DNA from: an uncultured Winogradskyella sp.
GTDB lineage: Bacteria > Bacteroidota > Bacteroidia > Flavobacteriales > Flavobacteriaceae
Assembly (NCBI RefSeq): GCF_937958655.1
Contig: NZ_CALGNH010000063.1
Span: 1-64,000 of the forward strand
Length of the DNA: 64,000 nt
Direction: 5' to 3'
In this document: positions 8,280-19,302 of the stretch, one piece after another
How positions within the stretch are numbered: position 1 is the first letter of the stretch
Layout of the letters: every line of letters starts with the position of its first letter
The notes under the pieces: model-generated
What the model was told of the DNA's origin: nothing
Database searches by the model: none
What the model saw: the letters and a program-made list of their open reading frames with translations, nothing else
Program-made: the position numbers and the translations under genes

Positions 8280-8660
8280 ATGAAAAAAGTACTTTTAATT
8301 ATTACAGTAATATTATCGAGTGTTTCCTTTGCTCAAAACAAAAATGCTAAAGCAAGCATGGAAGTTGATGGTGTTTGTATGATGTGTAAAGAGCGAATAG
8401 AAAAAGCAGCGATAAGAACAAAAGGAGTAAAATCTGCCGTTTGGAATATAGATACACACAAGTTAAAATTGATTTACGATGAACGTAAAACAACGCTAAA
8501 AATCATTGCTCAGAAATTAGCAGATGTTGGCCACGATACTAAGGATATAAAAGCGTCAGACACGGCTTATAACTCAGTACATGCTTGTTGTAAGTACCGC
8601 AATAAAGAGGTGCAAGAGGCGCACAAAGAGGAGAAGCAAGCAGCTAAAATCAAGAACTAA
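8280..8660 (+). CDS. Secreted heavy-metal-associated (HMA) domain protein
   Basis: 126 residues from ATG 8280: signal peptide MKKVLLIITVILSSVSFAQ, then an HMA ferredoxin-like fold (about 25-95) with the metal site GVCMMCKERIE (CxxC), the usual KGVKSAVWNIDTHKLKLIYD strand, and LADVGHDT. A second Cys pair, HACCKY, and a highly charged Lys/Glu tail follow. This is a probable periplasmic copper chaperone or sequestration protein acting with the TonB receptor upstream. The track start at 8256 lies within a dispersed repeat and is rejected. Confidence 0.88.
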   Translation: MKKVLLIITVILSSVSFAQNKNAKASMEVDGVCMMCKERIEKAAIRTKGVKSAVWNIDTHKLKLIYDERKTTLKIIAQKLADVGHDTKDIKASDTAYNSVHACCKYRNKEVQEAHKEEKQAAKIKN

Positions 8661-8665
8661 TCTAA

Positions 8666-9283
8666 ATCATTTATACGAAACTTAAACTATCATTACTTAC
8701 GGTATTTTTTCTGTCTTTATCAGTCTATGCACAAAAAGATTATGTTATAACCATTGATGGAAAACCTTACGAAATAGAATTAAATGGCAGTATTAAAGCT
8801 AAGATAGCTGGTAAAACTCTAAATCTGGGTTTAAGTAAAAAACATACCCTTGTCTTTAGTGAGGACTATTTTGAATTGAAATATACAAAACAACAAAATG
8901 TATCTAGAGTGCAGATAGATACTGGGATAGAGCAAATAATGATGGTAACAGCCGCTGGAACAGGCGTTATTGTGCAAAAATACGACGCTTTTAATCCAAC
9001 AATGCTTCAAGAAATGATGCTCAATGAAGTTACAAAAGAGAGTATTAGTTATGGATATGAAATGAAACGCGAAGATTATGATAAGAAATTGGTATCAGGT
9101 GAAACTATACGCGTCTTAAAGGCTGTTTTGGAGTATAGAGGCGAATATGAAATCTATGAGATAGCTGCTCATGGTAGAAAAGATGAAGGGATATTAATTA
9201 TGACTATGAATATGGATTTAGGTGTCGATGATGGTGGTGCAGACATGATTCAGCTGATGTGGAATTCCTTAAAAATCAAATAG
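8666..9283 (+). CDS. Secreted protein of unknown function (non-ATG start)
   Basis: The track calls 135 residues from TTG 8876, but the frame is open to 8666. The upstream part encodes a convincing signal peptide, IIYTKLKLSLLTVFFLSLSVYAQ, followed by KDYVITIDGKPYEIELNG, giving about 205 residues. No ATG, GTG or TTG occurs before the signal peptide. ATC 8666 or ATT 8669 are the only plausible starts, or an ATG has been lost by one base change. The body is a beta-rich domain with no motif I recognise. It begins 5 bp after the HMA gene stop, so it is probably cotranscribed with the metal module. Confidence 0.7.
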   Translation: MIYTKLKLSLLTVFFLSLSVYAQKDYVITIDGKPYEIELNGSIKAKIAGKTLNLGLSKKHTLVFSEDYFELKYTKQQNVSRVQIDTGIEQIMMVTAAGTGVIVQKYDAFNPTMLQEMMLNEVTKESISYGYEMKREDYDKKLVSGETIRVLKAVLEYRGEYEIYEIAAHGRKDEGILIMTMNMDLGVDDGGADMIQLMWNSLKIK

Positions 9284-9302
9284 AAAAAGTAATCATGTAT
9301 AA

Positions 9303-9336
9303 AAAAGCCCTTGATTTGCATCAAGGGCTTTTAAAT
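9303..9336. terminator. Bidirectional intrinsic terminator
   Basis: Stem AAAAGCCCTTGA / TCAAGGGCTTTT with a 6-base loop, flanked by A and T tracts. It lies between the secreted-protein gene (+) and groEL (-), serving both. Confidence 0.85.
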
Positions 9337-9402
9337 TTATTAAGATTATATCTCACTTTACTTTGCGTAAGGGTGAGATAAATTATCTGTGACGATTCGC
9401 CA

Positions 9403-11405
<2,003 letters not shown>

Positions 11406-11439
11406 TTTGTTATTTATTTTTGGTTATTTAAATTAATTT

Positions 11440-11453
11440 AACGCTAAAGCGTT
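11440..11453. promoter_or_regulatory. Palindrome AACGCTAAAGCGTT upstream of groES
   Basis: Perfect inverted repeat AACGCT-AA-AGCGTT, 35-48 bp before the groES start. It could be an operator or a leader hairpin. It is not CIRCE. Confidence 0.35.
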
Positions 11454-11534
11454 ATTCGAAAATTATGCCAAGACCTAAAGACTGACAAAGTTTCAGACCT
11501 ACTTTTTTATAATTCTGTAGGTTAATTTATGGCA

Positions 11535-11562
11535 TAAAAAAAGCCAACATAATTGTTGGCTT
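11535..11562 (-). terminator. Intrinsic terminator after secG
   Basis: On the minus strand, stem AAGCCAACA / TGTTGGCTT with a 4-base loop is followed by a T run. It separates the miaB-secG operon from groES. Confidence 0.85.
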
Positions 11563-11582
11563 CTTATATAGTGTTTTGAGTC

Positions 11583-11921
11583 TTAGTTTTCGCTACTTGT
11601 GTCTGGAGCGCTTTCTACTGCCGGTGTTGTAATAGGCATTTCAGTAGCTTCATTAGTGTCTAATGCTTTAGACTCTACAGTATTACCAGAGTTTAAAGTA
11701 AGGTTGGATGTTAGTATTAATACAATAAGCGCTGCTGCTAAGAACCATGTACTTTTATCTAAAAAGTCTCCTGTTTTCTTTACACCACCTAATTGCTGTG
11801 TACCACCGCCACCAAATGAAGACGACAATCCTCCACCTTTAGGGTTTTGAACCATAATCACTACGACTAACAAAAATGCCACAATGACGATAAGGATTAA
11901 AAATATAGTAAATGCACTCAT
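11583..11921 (-). CDS. secG: Preprotein translocase subunit SecG
   Basis: 112 residues. TM1 (about 5-23, FLILIVIVAFLLVVVIMVQ) leads into the SecG hallmark QNPKGGGLSSSFGGGG, TM2 follows (about 57-73, WFLAAALIVLILTSN), then an acidic Thr/Ser/Glu tail typical of Bacteroidota SecG. It is an accessory subunit of the inner-membrane SecYEG channel. Last gene of the minus-strand operon that starts with miaB; 1 bp separates it from the upstream TPR gene. Confidence 0.95.
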   Translation of the reverse strand: MSAFTIFLILIVIVAFLLVVVIMVQNPKGGGLSSSFGGGGTQQLGGVKKTGDFLDKSTWFLAAALIVLILTSNLTLNSGNTVESKALDTNEATEMPITTPAVESAPDTSSEN

Positions 11922-11922
11922 T

Positions 11923-12843
11923 TTATTTTGTATTATTTTCTTTTAATTCTTCTACCAATTTAATTTGGTCTGCAAAGAAACTACTTTTTTCTGGATATTT
12001 CAAACTTAAAATTTTATAAGATTGAATAGCCTTATCGTAGTTTTTTTGCTCCAAATAAATGCGCGCTAAAGTTTCTGTCATTAAGCTGTCTGACGAATCT
12101 TCATTATTATTTACCAACTTAGGCTTTGGTGCATCACCTGAAATGGGTTTTATCTTAGGGTTTTCGGTAATAAATTTGTTAATTAATTCTAATTTATTGG
12201 TCAGTGGCTGATTTTTGGACGTATTACCCTCAATAAGCTCATCTGGCTGCTCCCTAACAATAGGTTTAAAGTTTGTGATTTTTAACCATTCTGCAAAGGA
12301 GTGACTTTCGTTTTTATTAAATTCTAGGGGTTTACCAATATTAAGTTTCTTTTCTGGTGTAATATTGTCTACATCTACTGCGATTATAGAATCTTCAAGT
12401 TTTGGTGTAATTAACTGTTTTGAAGGTTTTTGTTTTACTTTAAATAAATTAGGGTCTAATACACCTTCCGTTGCTTTAATATGTGCTTTGAGTGCGTCAT
12501 CTATTGTTACACTTTTTTCAACTGAAATATCATCAATTTCGCTAACCGTAATAGATTTTAGATATTCAGAATTTTGTTTGATATGCTGAGATATTTCATT
12601 TTGATTAAAAACTGTTGAGGTTATGTAATCAAATAAAACACTTCTGTCTGTAGTATAGGCTGCGGTAATTTTTAGGGTATTATTGTACTTATAGCTTTCT
12701 TTTTCTTTTAACCCTTTTAGATAGAGCGCTCTTAACGATTGAAAATAAGGATATTCATTAATTTTTTCTAATAATACTGCAGACTGAGATGCTGATACGG
12801 CTTCAGGGTGTTTTAAAAGATAAATTAAGTCTTGTTTTTTCAT
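11923..12843 (-). CDS. TPR-containing protein of the lptE-secG operon
   Basis: 306 residues without a signal peptide. N-terminal helical region: MKKQDLIYLLKHPEAVSASQSAVLLEKINEYPYFQSLRALYLKGLK. The middle is low-complexity and charged. One clear TPR-like hairpin lies near the end (about 258-290, LARIYLEQKNYDKAIQSYKILSLKYPEKSSFF). Position between lptE and secG suggests a link to envelope biogenesis, but no enzymatic motif is seen. Function unknown. Confidence 0.8.
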   Translation of the reverse strand: MKKQDLIYLLKHPEAVSASQSAVLLEKINEYPYFQSLRALYLKGLKEKESYKYNNTLKITAAYTTDRSVLFDYITSTVFNQNEISQHIKQNSEYLKSITVSEIDDISVEKSVTIDDALKAHIKATEGVLDPNLFKVKQKPSKQLITPKLEDSIIAVDVDNITPEKKLNIGKPLEFNKNESHSFAEWLKITNFKPIVREQPDELIEGNTSKNQPLTNKLELINKFITENPKIKPISGDAPKPKLVNNNEDSSDSLMTETLARIYLEQKNYDKAIQSYKILSLKYPEKSSFFADQIKLVEELKENNTK

Positions 12844-12850
12844 TTAAAGT

Positions 12851-13351
12851 TTACCAATCTGCTAAGGATGCATTAATAATATCTTGTGTTAATCGCTCAA
12901 AAATAACTTCGTGAGCTTCATCTTTTAAACTGCCAATTAATTGATCGTTTGCAGGATAATCGAAAAAGAAAGAAAACCGCTGTTCAAAATCTTTTTCTTC
13001 GTCTTTGGTATTAATATATCTTACGTTAACACCAATTGTTAATCGGTTTTGTGCTGCCGTATTTTGGGCAGTAGCCGTCATTGGAGCTATTCTGTATTCG
13101 GTGATTTCGCCTTCGTAAATTACTTCGCCACCAGTATTAACAAGTTGTGCACTAGATTGATTCTGAATTAAATCTTGTAAGGCATTTCTAAAATCTATTT
13201 CTAGACCAGGTTCTACTAAATCTGCATTATTCTGAAAAAAATTAACCTGAAACGTGTCTGGTGTTTCTGTTAAACCAGTAAACGAATACGGGCCACAACT
13301 CACCAAAGTTAGACCCAATATGGTTATTATAATGTATCGTAATTTTTGCAT
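12851..13351 (-). CDS. lptE: LPS-assembly lipoprotein LptE
   Basis: 166 residues with a lipoprotein signal ending at Cys19 (ILGLTLVSC-GPYSFTG). The body fits the Bacteroidota LptE-like family: VNFFQNNADLVEPGLEIDFRNALQDLI, YEGEITEYRIAPMTATAQNTAAQNRLTIGVNVRYINT and a C-terminal DIINASLADW. LptE plugs the LptD barrel and helps place LPS in the outer leaflet. The downstream TPR gene is 7 bp away and the small ORF upstream 2 bp away. Confidence 0.9.
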   Translation of the reverse strand: MQKLRYIIITILGLTLVSCGPYSFTGLTETPDTFQVNFFQNNADLVEPGLEIDFRNALQDLIQNQSSAQLVNTGGEVIYEGEITEYRIAPMTATAQNTAAQNRLTIGVNVRYINTKDEEKDFEQRFSFFFDYPANDQLIGSLKDEAHEVIFERLTQDIINASLADW

Positions 13352-13353
13352 TC

Positions 13354-13551
13354 TTAATAGGTATTTGGTCGTTTCATCGTAATAAAGGCGTAAATGTAAC
13401 CTGCATTATCAGCAACATCAAAATCAACGTTGATTAAGCGGTAACCTTTATAGTGTTTTTCGTTTATAAGGTCTTCCGCTTCTTGTCGTATAGCTTCCGA
13501 GCTATTAGGTCTAAACGACTTTCTAATCATAAATATTTCTACTGCTTTCAT
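13354..13551 (-). CDS. Small conserved-looking protein between the sigma-54 activator and lptE
   Basis: 65 residues: MKAVEIFMIRKSFRPNSSEAIRQEAEDLINEKHYKGYRLINVDFDVADNAGYIYAFITMKRPNTY. It exactly fills the gap between two operon genes (17 bp before, 2 bp after) and has balanced composition, so it is likely real and translated with lptE. No signal peptide or TM. The predicted fold is one helix and about three strands. Function unknown; the overlapping plus-strand ORF is a shadow. Confidence 0.65.
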   Translation of the reverse strand: MKAVEIFMIRKSFRPNSSEAIRQEAEDLINEKHYKGYRLINVDFDVADNAGYIYAFITMKRPNTY

Positions 13552-13568
13552 AATATTTATTTAAATTT

Positions 13569-14837
13569 TTACAGATCGTATTGTTTAATTTTTCTGTATA
13601 AAGTACGCTCGCTAATACCAAGTTCTGCAGCTGCTAATTTGCGTTTGCCATCGTGTCGTTCTAGTGATTTTTTTATGAGCTCTAATTCTTTGTCTTGTAA
13701 AGATAATGTTTCTTCCTCTTCAATTTCTTCTGCAAAATGATATTTGTCTTCAACGTCTTTAGGTTGAACATCATTAACTTCAGAATGTTCTGGTATGGAC
13801 AGAACTTCTAAATCCTCTATTGTTGCAGCTTTATAGTTAGGATTATCTTCATCTCCATAAATCTTTTGTATAAGATGTTCATTGTCTTTTTGTACCTCTG
13901 TAGAGCTGCCGTTTTTCATTAACTCCATGGTGAGTTTTTTAAGGTCATTAAGATCGTTTTTCATATCAAATAACACCTTATATAAAATTTCGCGCTCACT
14001 GCTAAAATCACTTTCAGATTTTGAATGATTAATTACTGCTGGTAAATTGCTGCCTGTATTTGGTAGATAGTTTTGTAAAGCTGAAGCACTTATGGTGCGA
14101 TTATGCTCTAAAACAGAAATTTGTTCTGCAACGTTTCTTAATTGCCTAATATTACCATTCCAACGATACTTTAAGAGTAATATAATAGCATCATCTGTTA
14201 ATTTTATAGTTGGCATTTTGTATTTTAAAGCAAAGTCACTGGCAAATTTTCTAAATAATAAATGAATATCGTCTTTTCGCTCTCTAAGTGGTGGAAGATT
14301 GATTTCTACAGTGCTGAGACGATAGTAGAGGTCTTCTCTAAATTTTTCTTTTTTTATGGCTTCAAACATATTAACGTTGGTAGCCGCAACTATCCTAACA
14401 TCTGTTTTTTGAACTTTACTAGAGCCAACTTTTATAAATTCGCCATTTTCTAAGACACGTAATAATCTAACTTGTGTGGTTAATGGTAATTCTCCCACTT
14501 CGTCTAAGAAAATGGTACCTCCATCGGCTACTTCGAAATAGCCAGAGCGTGTTGAGGTAGCTCCGGTAAATGCACCTTTTTCGTGTCCAAAGAGTTCACT
14601 GTCTATTGTGCCTTCTGGTATTGCACCGCAATTAACAGCGATGTATTTACCATGTTTTCTATGCGATAGTTGATGTATAATTTTAGGAACACTTTCTTTA
14701 CCAACTCCACTTTCGCCAGTTACTAATACTGAAATATCAGTGGCTGCAACTTGTATGGCTTTTTCAATAGCACGGTTGAGTTTGGGTTCGTTACCAATTA
14801 TACCAAAACGTTGTTTTATAGCTTGAACTGATTCCAT
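13569..14837 (-). CDS. Sigma-54-dependent transcriptional activator (NtrC-type, no receiver domain)
   Basis: 422 residues. The AAA+ sigma-54 interaction domain (about 10-235) has Walker A GESGVGKE, the sigma-54 contact loop GAFTGA, Walker B GGTIFLDEVGELP and the arginine-finger block FREDLYYRLSTVEINLPPLRER. A charged linker follows, then a Fis-type HTH at the end (KRKLAAAELGISERTLYRKIKQYDL). There is no N-terminal receiver, so activity is not set by direct phosphorylation and may depend on level or a partner. It lies 4 bp after miaB and upstream of lptE and secG, a common Bacteroidota arrangement. Targets unknown. Confidence 0.93.
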   Translation of the reverse strand: MESVQAIKQRFGIIGNEPKLNRAIEKAIQVAATDISVLVTGESGVGKESVPKIIHQLSHRKHGKYIAVNCGAIPEGTIDSELFGHEKGAFTGATSTRSGYFEVADGGTIFLDEVGELPLTTQVRLLRVLENGEFIKVGSSKVQKTDVRIVAATNVNMFEAIKKEKFREDLYYRLSTVEINLPPLRERKDDIHLLFRKFASDFALKYKMPTIKLTDDAIILLLKYRWNGNIRQLRNVAEQISVLEHNRTISASALQNYLPNTGSNLPAVINHSKSESDFSSEREILYKVLFDMKNDLNDLKKLTMELMKNGSSTEVQKDNEHLIQKIYGDEDNPNYKAATIEDLEVLSIPEHSEVNDVQPKDVEDKYHFAEEIEEEETLSLQDKELELIKKSLERHDGKRKLAAAELGISERTLYRKIKQYDL

Positions 14838-14841
14838 TATC

Positions 14842-16287
14842 TTAATTATTTTCAGAATATCCTATAGCTTCACCAATGAGTGTTGCACTTGTGCAGTCTA
14901 AAATTTTGACGTTAACAAAGTCTCCGGGTTTGTAGTGTTCTTTAGGGAATACAGCCACTATGTTTTGGCTGTTGCGTCCGGCCCAATGTGCATCGGATTT
15001 TTTAGATGACTTTTCTACAAGAATTTCTTCAACCTTACCAACATGCTGTTGGGTTCTGTAAAGACTGTGCTGACGCTGTAGTGCTTGGATTTCGTTGAGT
15101 CGTCTTTGCTTAACATCCGCAGGAACATCGTCTTCCATTTTACGACCTGCAAGTGTGCCAGGGCGCTCAGAATAAGCAAACATAAAGCCGTAATCGTACT
15201 TTACATATTCCATTAAACTTAGGGTGTCTTGGTGGTCCTCTTCGGTCTCTGTTGGAAACCCTGCAATCATGTCTTGGCTAATAGCTACATCTGGGATAAT
15301 ACCACGTATGTTATCTATAAGTTTAAAGTACTCTTGTCTTGTATGTAGGCGATTCATTTCTTTAAGAATACGGTCACTTCCACTCTGCACAGGTAGGTGA
15401 ATGTAATTGCAAATATTACGATGATTAGCCATGGTTTCTATAACATCTAAGGTCATATCTTGTGGATTAGATGTAGAAAAACGATAACGCATTTTAGGTT
15501 GAGCTTTAGCGCAAAGGTCTAGTAACTTTGCAAAGTTAACTGCTGTAGCCTTTTGTATATCCGAAGCGTTTTCAAAATCCTTTTTTAAGCCTCCTCCATA
15601 CCATAAATAGCTGTCTACATTTTGGCCTAGTAGTGTTATTTCTTTATAACCCTTTGTCCACAGATCATTAATTTCTTCTATGATACTTTGCGGATCTCTA
15701 CTGCGCTCTCGTCCTCTTGTAAAGGGTACAACACAAAATGTACACATGTTATCGCACCCACGCGTAATAGATACAAATGCAGTAACTCCATTACTGTTTA
15801 GCCTCACAGGCGATATGTCGCCGTAGGTCTCTTCTTTTGATAAAATAACGTTGATCGCATCTCTACCTTCATCAACATCTTGTAGTAAATTAGGAAGGTC
15901 CTTGTAAGCATCTGGTCCTACAACGAGATCGACGATTTTTTCCTCATCTAAGAATTTTGTTTTTAAACGTTCTGCCATGCAACCCAAAACGCCAACCTTC
16001 ATTTTAGGATTTTTACGTTTAATTTTATCGTAGTATTTAAGACGTTTTCTAACGGTCTGTTCTGCTTTGTCTCTAATAGAACATGTGTTTACCAAAACGA
16101 GATCTGCGTCTTCAAGTTTTTGTGTGGTATTATAACCTTCATTAGATAAAATTGAAGCCACAATTTCACTATCGCTAAAATTCATTTGGCAACCATAACT
16201 TTCTATAAAAAGCTTTTTGGTATTACCTTCTTTATGGTCTAAGATTAAGGATTCTCCTTGTTTATTTTCGTCTATGATTTTCTCCAT
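14842..16287 (-). CDS. miaB: tRNA-2-methylthio-N6-dimethylallyladenosine synthase MiaB
   Basis: Radical-SAM methylthiotransferase that modifies A37 of tRNAs. The N-terminal UPF0004 domain has the three cluster cysteines, in [21 protein letters not shown] and [10 protein letters not shown]. The radical-SAM site is [22 protein letters not shown], and a C-terminal TRAM domain ends with [16 protein letters not shown] use the ATG at 16287 ([13 protein letters not shown], 481 residues) rather than MWIMN five codons earlier. First gene of the operon running to secG. Confidence 0.97.
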   Translation of the reverse strand: MEKIIDENKQGESLILDHKEGNTKKLFIESYGCQMNFSDSEIVASILSNEGYNTTQKLEDADLVLVNTCSIRDKAEQTVRKRLKYYDKIKRKNPKMKVGVLGCMAERLKTKFLDEEKIVDLVVGPDAYKDLPNLLQDVDEGRDAINVILSKEETYGDISPVRLNSNGVTAFVSITRGCDNMCTFCVVPFTRGRERSRDPQSIIEEINDLWTKGYKEITLLGQNVDSYLWYGGGLKKDFENASDIQKATAVNFAKLLDLCAKAQPKMRYRFSTSNPQDMTLDVIETMANHRNICNYIHLPVQSGSDRILKEMNRLHTRQEYFKLIDNIRGIIPDVAISQDMIAGFPTETEEDHQDTLSLMEYVKYDYGFMFAYSERPGTLAGRKMEDDVPADVKQRRLNEIQALQRQHSLYRTQQHVGKVEEILVEKSSKKSDAHWAGRNSQNIVAVFPKEHYKPGDFVNVKILDCTSATLIGEAIGYSENN

Positions 16288-16397
16288 ATTCATTATCCAC
16301 ACTAGTGGAAACTTTTTTGCATTAATATGCTTTCAAATAGCATGCAAAGATAAGATTATTTAGAGATTGTGACAAAGTGGCAGGTGTTAAATGCAAA

Positions 16398-16599
16398 GTA
16401 AAACTATTATTCTTTATGTTTATTCTGGGATTTACAACTTGTAGATGCTGATATTATTATGGATTCCGCTCCTGTTCAACGAAATTTAAGACTTATCCTT
16501 ACCAATACTAAAAGTTGTGCGGCTGTGTATATCAAAGCGCAGTCTTTTAATTTATCAGCTTTGCAGATAGACAGCGAAAATGAAATTGACTTAATGTAG
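16398..16599 (+). pseudogene. Possible decayed small lipoprotein gene
   Basis: In the 500-bp gap between miaB and topA one frame reads VKLLFFMFILGFTTCRC and stops. This looks like a lipoprotein signal, but the initiator position is GTA. The next frame overlaps at 16441 and continues DADIIMDSAPVQRNLRLILTNTKSCAAVYIKAQ to a stop at 16599. A one-base shift would join them into a ~65-residue lipoprotein. I see nothing else gene-like in this gap apart from the topA promoter region. This is a weak inference; family unknown. Confidence 0.3.
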
Positions 16600-16789
16600 A
16601 GAATTTATCAGAAACTTTAAGTTGTATCTATTAGTAATAATCTAGTATGTTAAGATAATAAGCTCCACTAAGATTGGGTCTTTTTTGTTTAGTATTATTT
16701 TTTAATTCTTAATATTTAGTTGTATTTACGAGCAAATTAGGATTGTATCTTAATTTTCACATACATTTGTAACCTCAAAAAAATAAGGC

Positions 16790-19294
16790 ATGCCAAAGAA
16801 TTTAGTCATTGTTGAGTCACCTGCAAAGGCAAAAACTATAGAAAAGTTTTTAGGAAAAGATTATAAGGTTGAGTCAAGTTTTGGCCACATTGCAGATTTA
16901 CCATCTAAAGAATTAGGTGTAGATGTAGATGGCGATTTTAAACCAAAATATCAAGTTTCAAAAGATAAAAAAGATGTTGTTAAAAAGCTAAAAGATCTGG
17001 CTAAAAAAGCTGAGATGGTTTGGTTAGCAAGTGATGAAGATAGAGAAGGAGAGGCTATTGCTTGGCATTTAGCAGAAAACTTAGGTTTAGAAAAAGAGAA
17101 AACAAAGCGTATAGTATTTCATGAGATTACAAAAGCGGCTATAAAAAGAGCTATTGAAAATCCAAGGAGTATAGATTATAATTTAGTAGATGCACAGCAA
17201 GCAAGGCGTGTTTTAGATAGGATAGTAGGGTATGAGTTATCTCCTGTTTTATGGAGAAAAGTTAAAGGAGGATTATCTGCCGGACGTGTACAATCCGTTT
17301 CTGTGCGTTTAATTGTAGAACGCGAAAGAGCTATAGAAAATTTTAAAACCCAGGCTTCTTACAGAATAGATGCCGAATTTAATCCTGTAAGTGGTAATTC
17401 TTTTAAAGCAAAATTGCCCAAAAATTTTGATTCGGAGCAAGAAGCGTCAGATTTTTTAAATGCTAACCTTAATGCAACCTATACAGTTTCTGATTTACAA
17501 AAGAAACCCGCTAAAAAGTCTCCCGCAGCACCATTTACAACCTCTACATTGCAACAAGAAGCGTCTCGTAAGCTAGGTTTTTCTGTAAGTAGAACTATGA
17601 GTAATGCACAACGACTATACGAAGCTGGTCTTATTACTTATATGAGAACCGATAGTGTTAACCTATCTGATGAAGCTAACAAAGGAGCAGAAACAGAAAT
17701 TATAACAGCTTACGGATCTCAATATAGTAAACCTACGAATTATAAAGGTAAATCTAAAGGAGCACAAGAAGCTCACGAAGCTATTAGACCTACAAATTTT
17801 GCCAACCACTCTGTAAATGCAGAGCGAGACCAAGCTAGACTTTATGAACTTATTTGGAAAAGAGCAATAGCCTCTCAAATGAGCGATGCTAAATTAGAAC
17901 GTACCAATCTTAAAATAGAAGTAAATTCTAATCCAAAGGTAAAAGAACAGTTTACTGCTAATGGAGAAATCATCACTTTTGATGGGTTTTTAAAAGTTTA
18001 TTTAGAAGGCACAGATGATGAAGATACAGAGCAAGAAGGTATACTGCCAGATTTAAAAATTGGAGAAACACTTCAAAATAAATACATTACAGCAACACAA
18101 CGATTTACAAGGCCACCTTCTCGATTTACGGAAGCTGCTTTAGTAAAACAATTAGAAGAATTAGGGATAGGTCGCCCATCTACTTACGCGCCAACTATCT
18201 CTACAATTCAGAATAGAAATTACATCGAAAAAGGAACAAATGAAGGGGAACAGCGTAATTATACGCAGATGGTTTTAGAAAGCGGAACGATTAAAACGAA
18301 AGAACTTACAGAAAAAACAGGATCTAATAAAGGAAAATTAGTACCAACGGATGTTGGATTTATTGTTACTGATTTTTTAGTGAATCATTTTGAAAGCATC
18401 TTAGACTATAATTTTACAGCTAGAGTTGAAGAAAGTTTTGATGACATCGCAGAAGGTAAAGAAGATTGGAGAAAGATGATGAAGGATTTCTACAAAGGGT
18501 TTCATCCTCAGGTAGAAGATGTTAAAGAAAATGCAGAGCGTGAGTCTGGTGAGCGTGTATTAGGTACCGATCCTAAAACAGGACGCCAAGTAAGCGTTAG
18601 GTTAGGTAAGTTTGGGCCAATGGTGCAAATAGGTACTGTAGATGAGGAGGAAAAGCCAAAATTTGCAAGTCTCTCACCAGACCAACAATTAAACTCCATA
18701 ACGTTTGAAGAAGCTATGGATTTATTTAAATTACCAAAATCTTTAGGACATTATAAAGATGATGAAGTAGAAGTTAATAATGGTAGATTTGGGCCTTATG
18801 TGCGTTTTGGAAAAAAGTTTGTATCGCTACCCAAAGGTGTAGATCCATTAAGCGTAGAGTTAGATGAGGCTATTATTTATATAAAGGAGAAAGAAAAAGC
18901 AGATGCACCTATTTATAATTATCAAGGTTTAGAGGTAACCAAAGGAAAAGGACGTTTTGGGCCATTTATTAAGTGGAACAATATGTTTATTAATGTGAAT
19001 AAAAAGTACGATTGGGATAATTTATCAGAAGAAGATATTGTAACTTTAATAGAGGATAAAATCCAAAAAGAAAAAGATAAACTTATCCATGTTTGGGAAG
19101 ATGACGGTATAAGAGTAGAAAAGGCGAGATGGGGAAGGCACAATGTTATACAAGGAAAACAAAAGGTTGAATTAGCAAAAACTGTTGATGTTTCTGATAT
19201 GACATTAGAAGAAGCCAAGGCTATCTTAGAAAAAAACGCTCCAAAAAAGAAGACTAGAAAAACAACAAAGAAAAAATCGACCTCTAAAAAATAG
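16790..19294 (+). CDS. topA: DNA topoisomerase I (type IA)
   Basis: Relaxes negative supercoils through a transient 5'-phosphotyrosyl link. 834 residues. The Toprim domain (1-115) has KNLVIVESPAKAKTIEKFLG and WLASDEDREGEAIAWHL (acidic triad). KGGLSAGRVQSVSVRLIVERE follows, and the active Tyr is Y284 in GLITYMRTDSVNLS. The C-terminus carries topoisomerase-C repeats with GRFGPYVRFGKKF and GKGRFGPFIKWNN instead of zinc fingers, and ends in a Lys-rich tail, KKKTRKTTKKKSTSKK. TACATTTG at 16762-16769 with TTG 16 bp upstream could be its promoter. The arginase-like gene follows after 8 bp. Confidence 0.97.
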   Translation: MPKNLVIVESPAKAKTIEKFLGKDYKVESSFGHIADLPSKELGVDVDGDFKPKYQVSKDKKDVVKKLKDLAKKAEMVWLASDEDREGEAIAWHLAENLGLEKEKTKRIVFHEITKAAIKRAIENPRSIDYNLVDAQQARRVLDRIVGYELSPVLWRKVKGGLSAGRVQSVSVRLIVERERAIENFKTQASYRIDAEFNPVSGNSFKAKLPKNFDSEQEASDFLNANLNATYTVSDLQKKPAKKSPAAPFTTSTLQQEASRKLGFSVSRTMSNAQRLYEAGLITYMRTDSVNLSDEANKGAETEIITAYGSQYSKPTNYKGKSKGAQEAHEAIRPTNFANHSVNAERDQARLYELIWKRAIASQMSDAKLERTNLKIEVNSNPKVKEQFTANGEIITFDGFLKVYLEGTDDEDTEQEGILPDLKIGETLQNKYITATQRFTRPPSRFTEAALVKQLEELGIGRPSTYAPTISTIQNRNYIEKGTNEGEQRNYTQMVLESGTIKTKELTEKTGSNKGKLVPTDVGFIVTDFLVNHFESILDYNFTARVEESFDDIAEGKEDWRKMMKDFYKGFHPQVEDVKENAERESGERVLGTDPKTGRQVSVRLGKFGPMVQIGTVDEEEKPKFASLSPDQQLNSITFEEAMDLFKLPKSLGHYKDDEVEVNNGRFGPYVRFGKKFVSLPKGVDPLSVELDEAIIYIKEKEKADAPIYNYQGLEVTKGKGRFGPFIKWNNMFINVNKKYDWDNLSEEDIVTLIEDKIQKEKDKLIHVWEDDGIRVEKARWGRHNVIQGKQKVELAKTVDVSDMTLEEAKAILEKNAPKKKTRKTTKKKSTSKK

Positions 19295-19302
19295 TAAATT
19301 TT

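Noticed and set aside
11440-11475. Sigma-54 promoter upstream of groES (TTGGCATAATTTTCGA)
   Set aside because: The GG is present, but the GC element does not fall at the required 10-base spacing.
11440-11496. CIRCE/HrcA operator at groES
   Set aside because: TTAGCACTC-N9-GAGTGCTAA is absent; only a different palindrome and a TGACAAAG element are present.
13453-13740. Plus-strand 95-residue ORF over the sigma-54 activator end
   Set aside because: Cys/Phe/Ser-rich shadow of two minus-strand genes.
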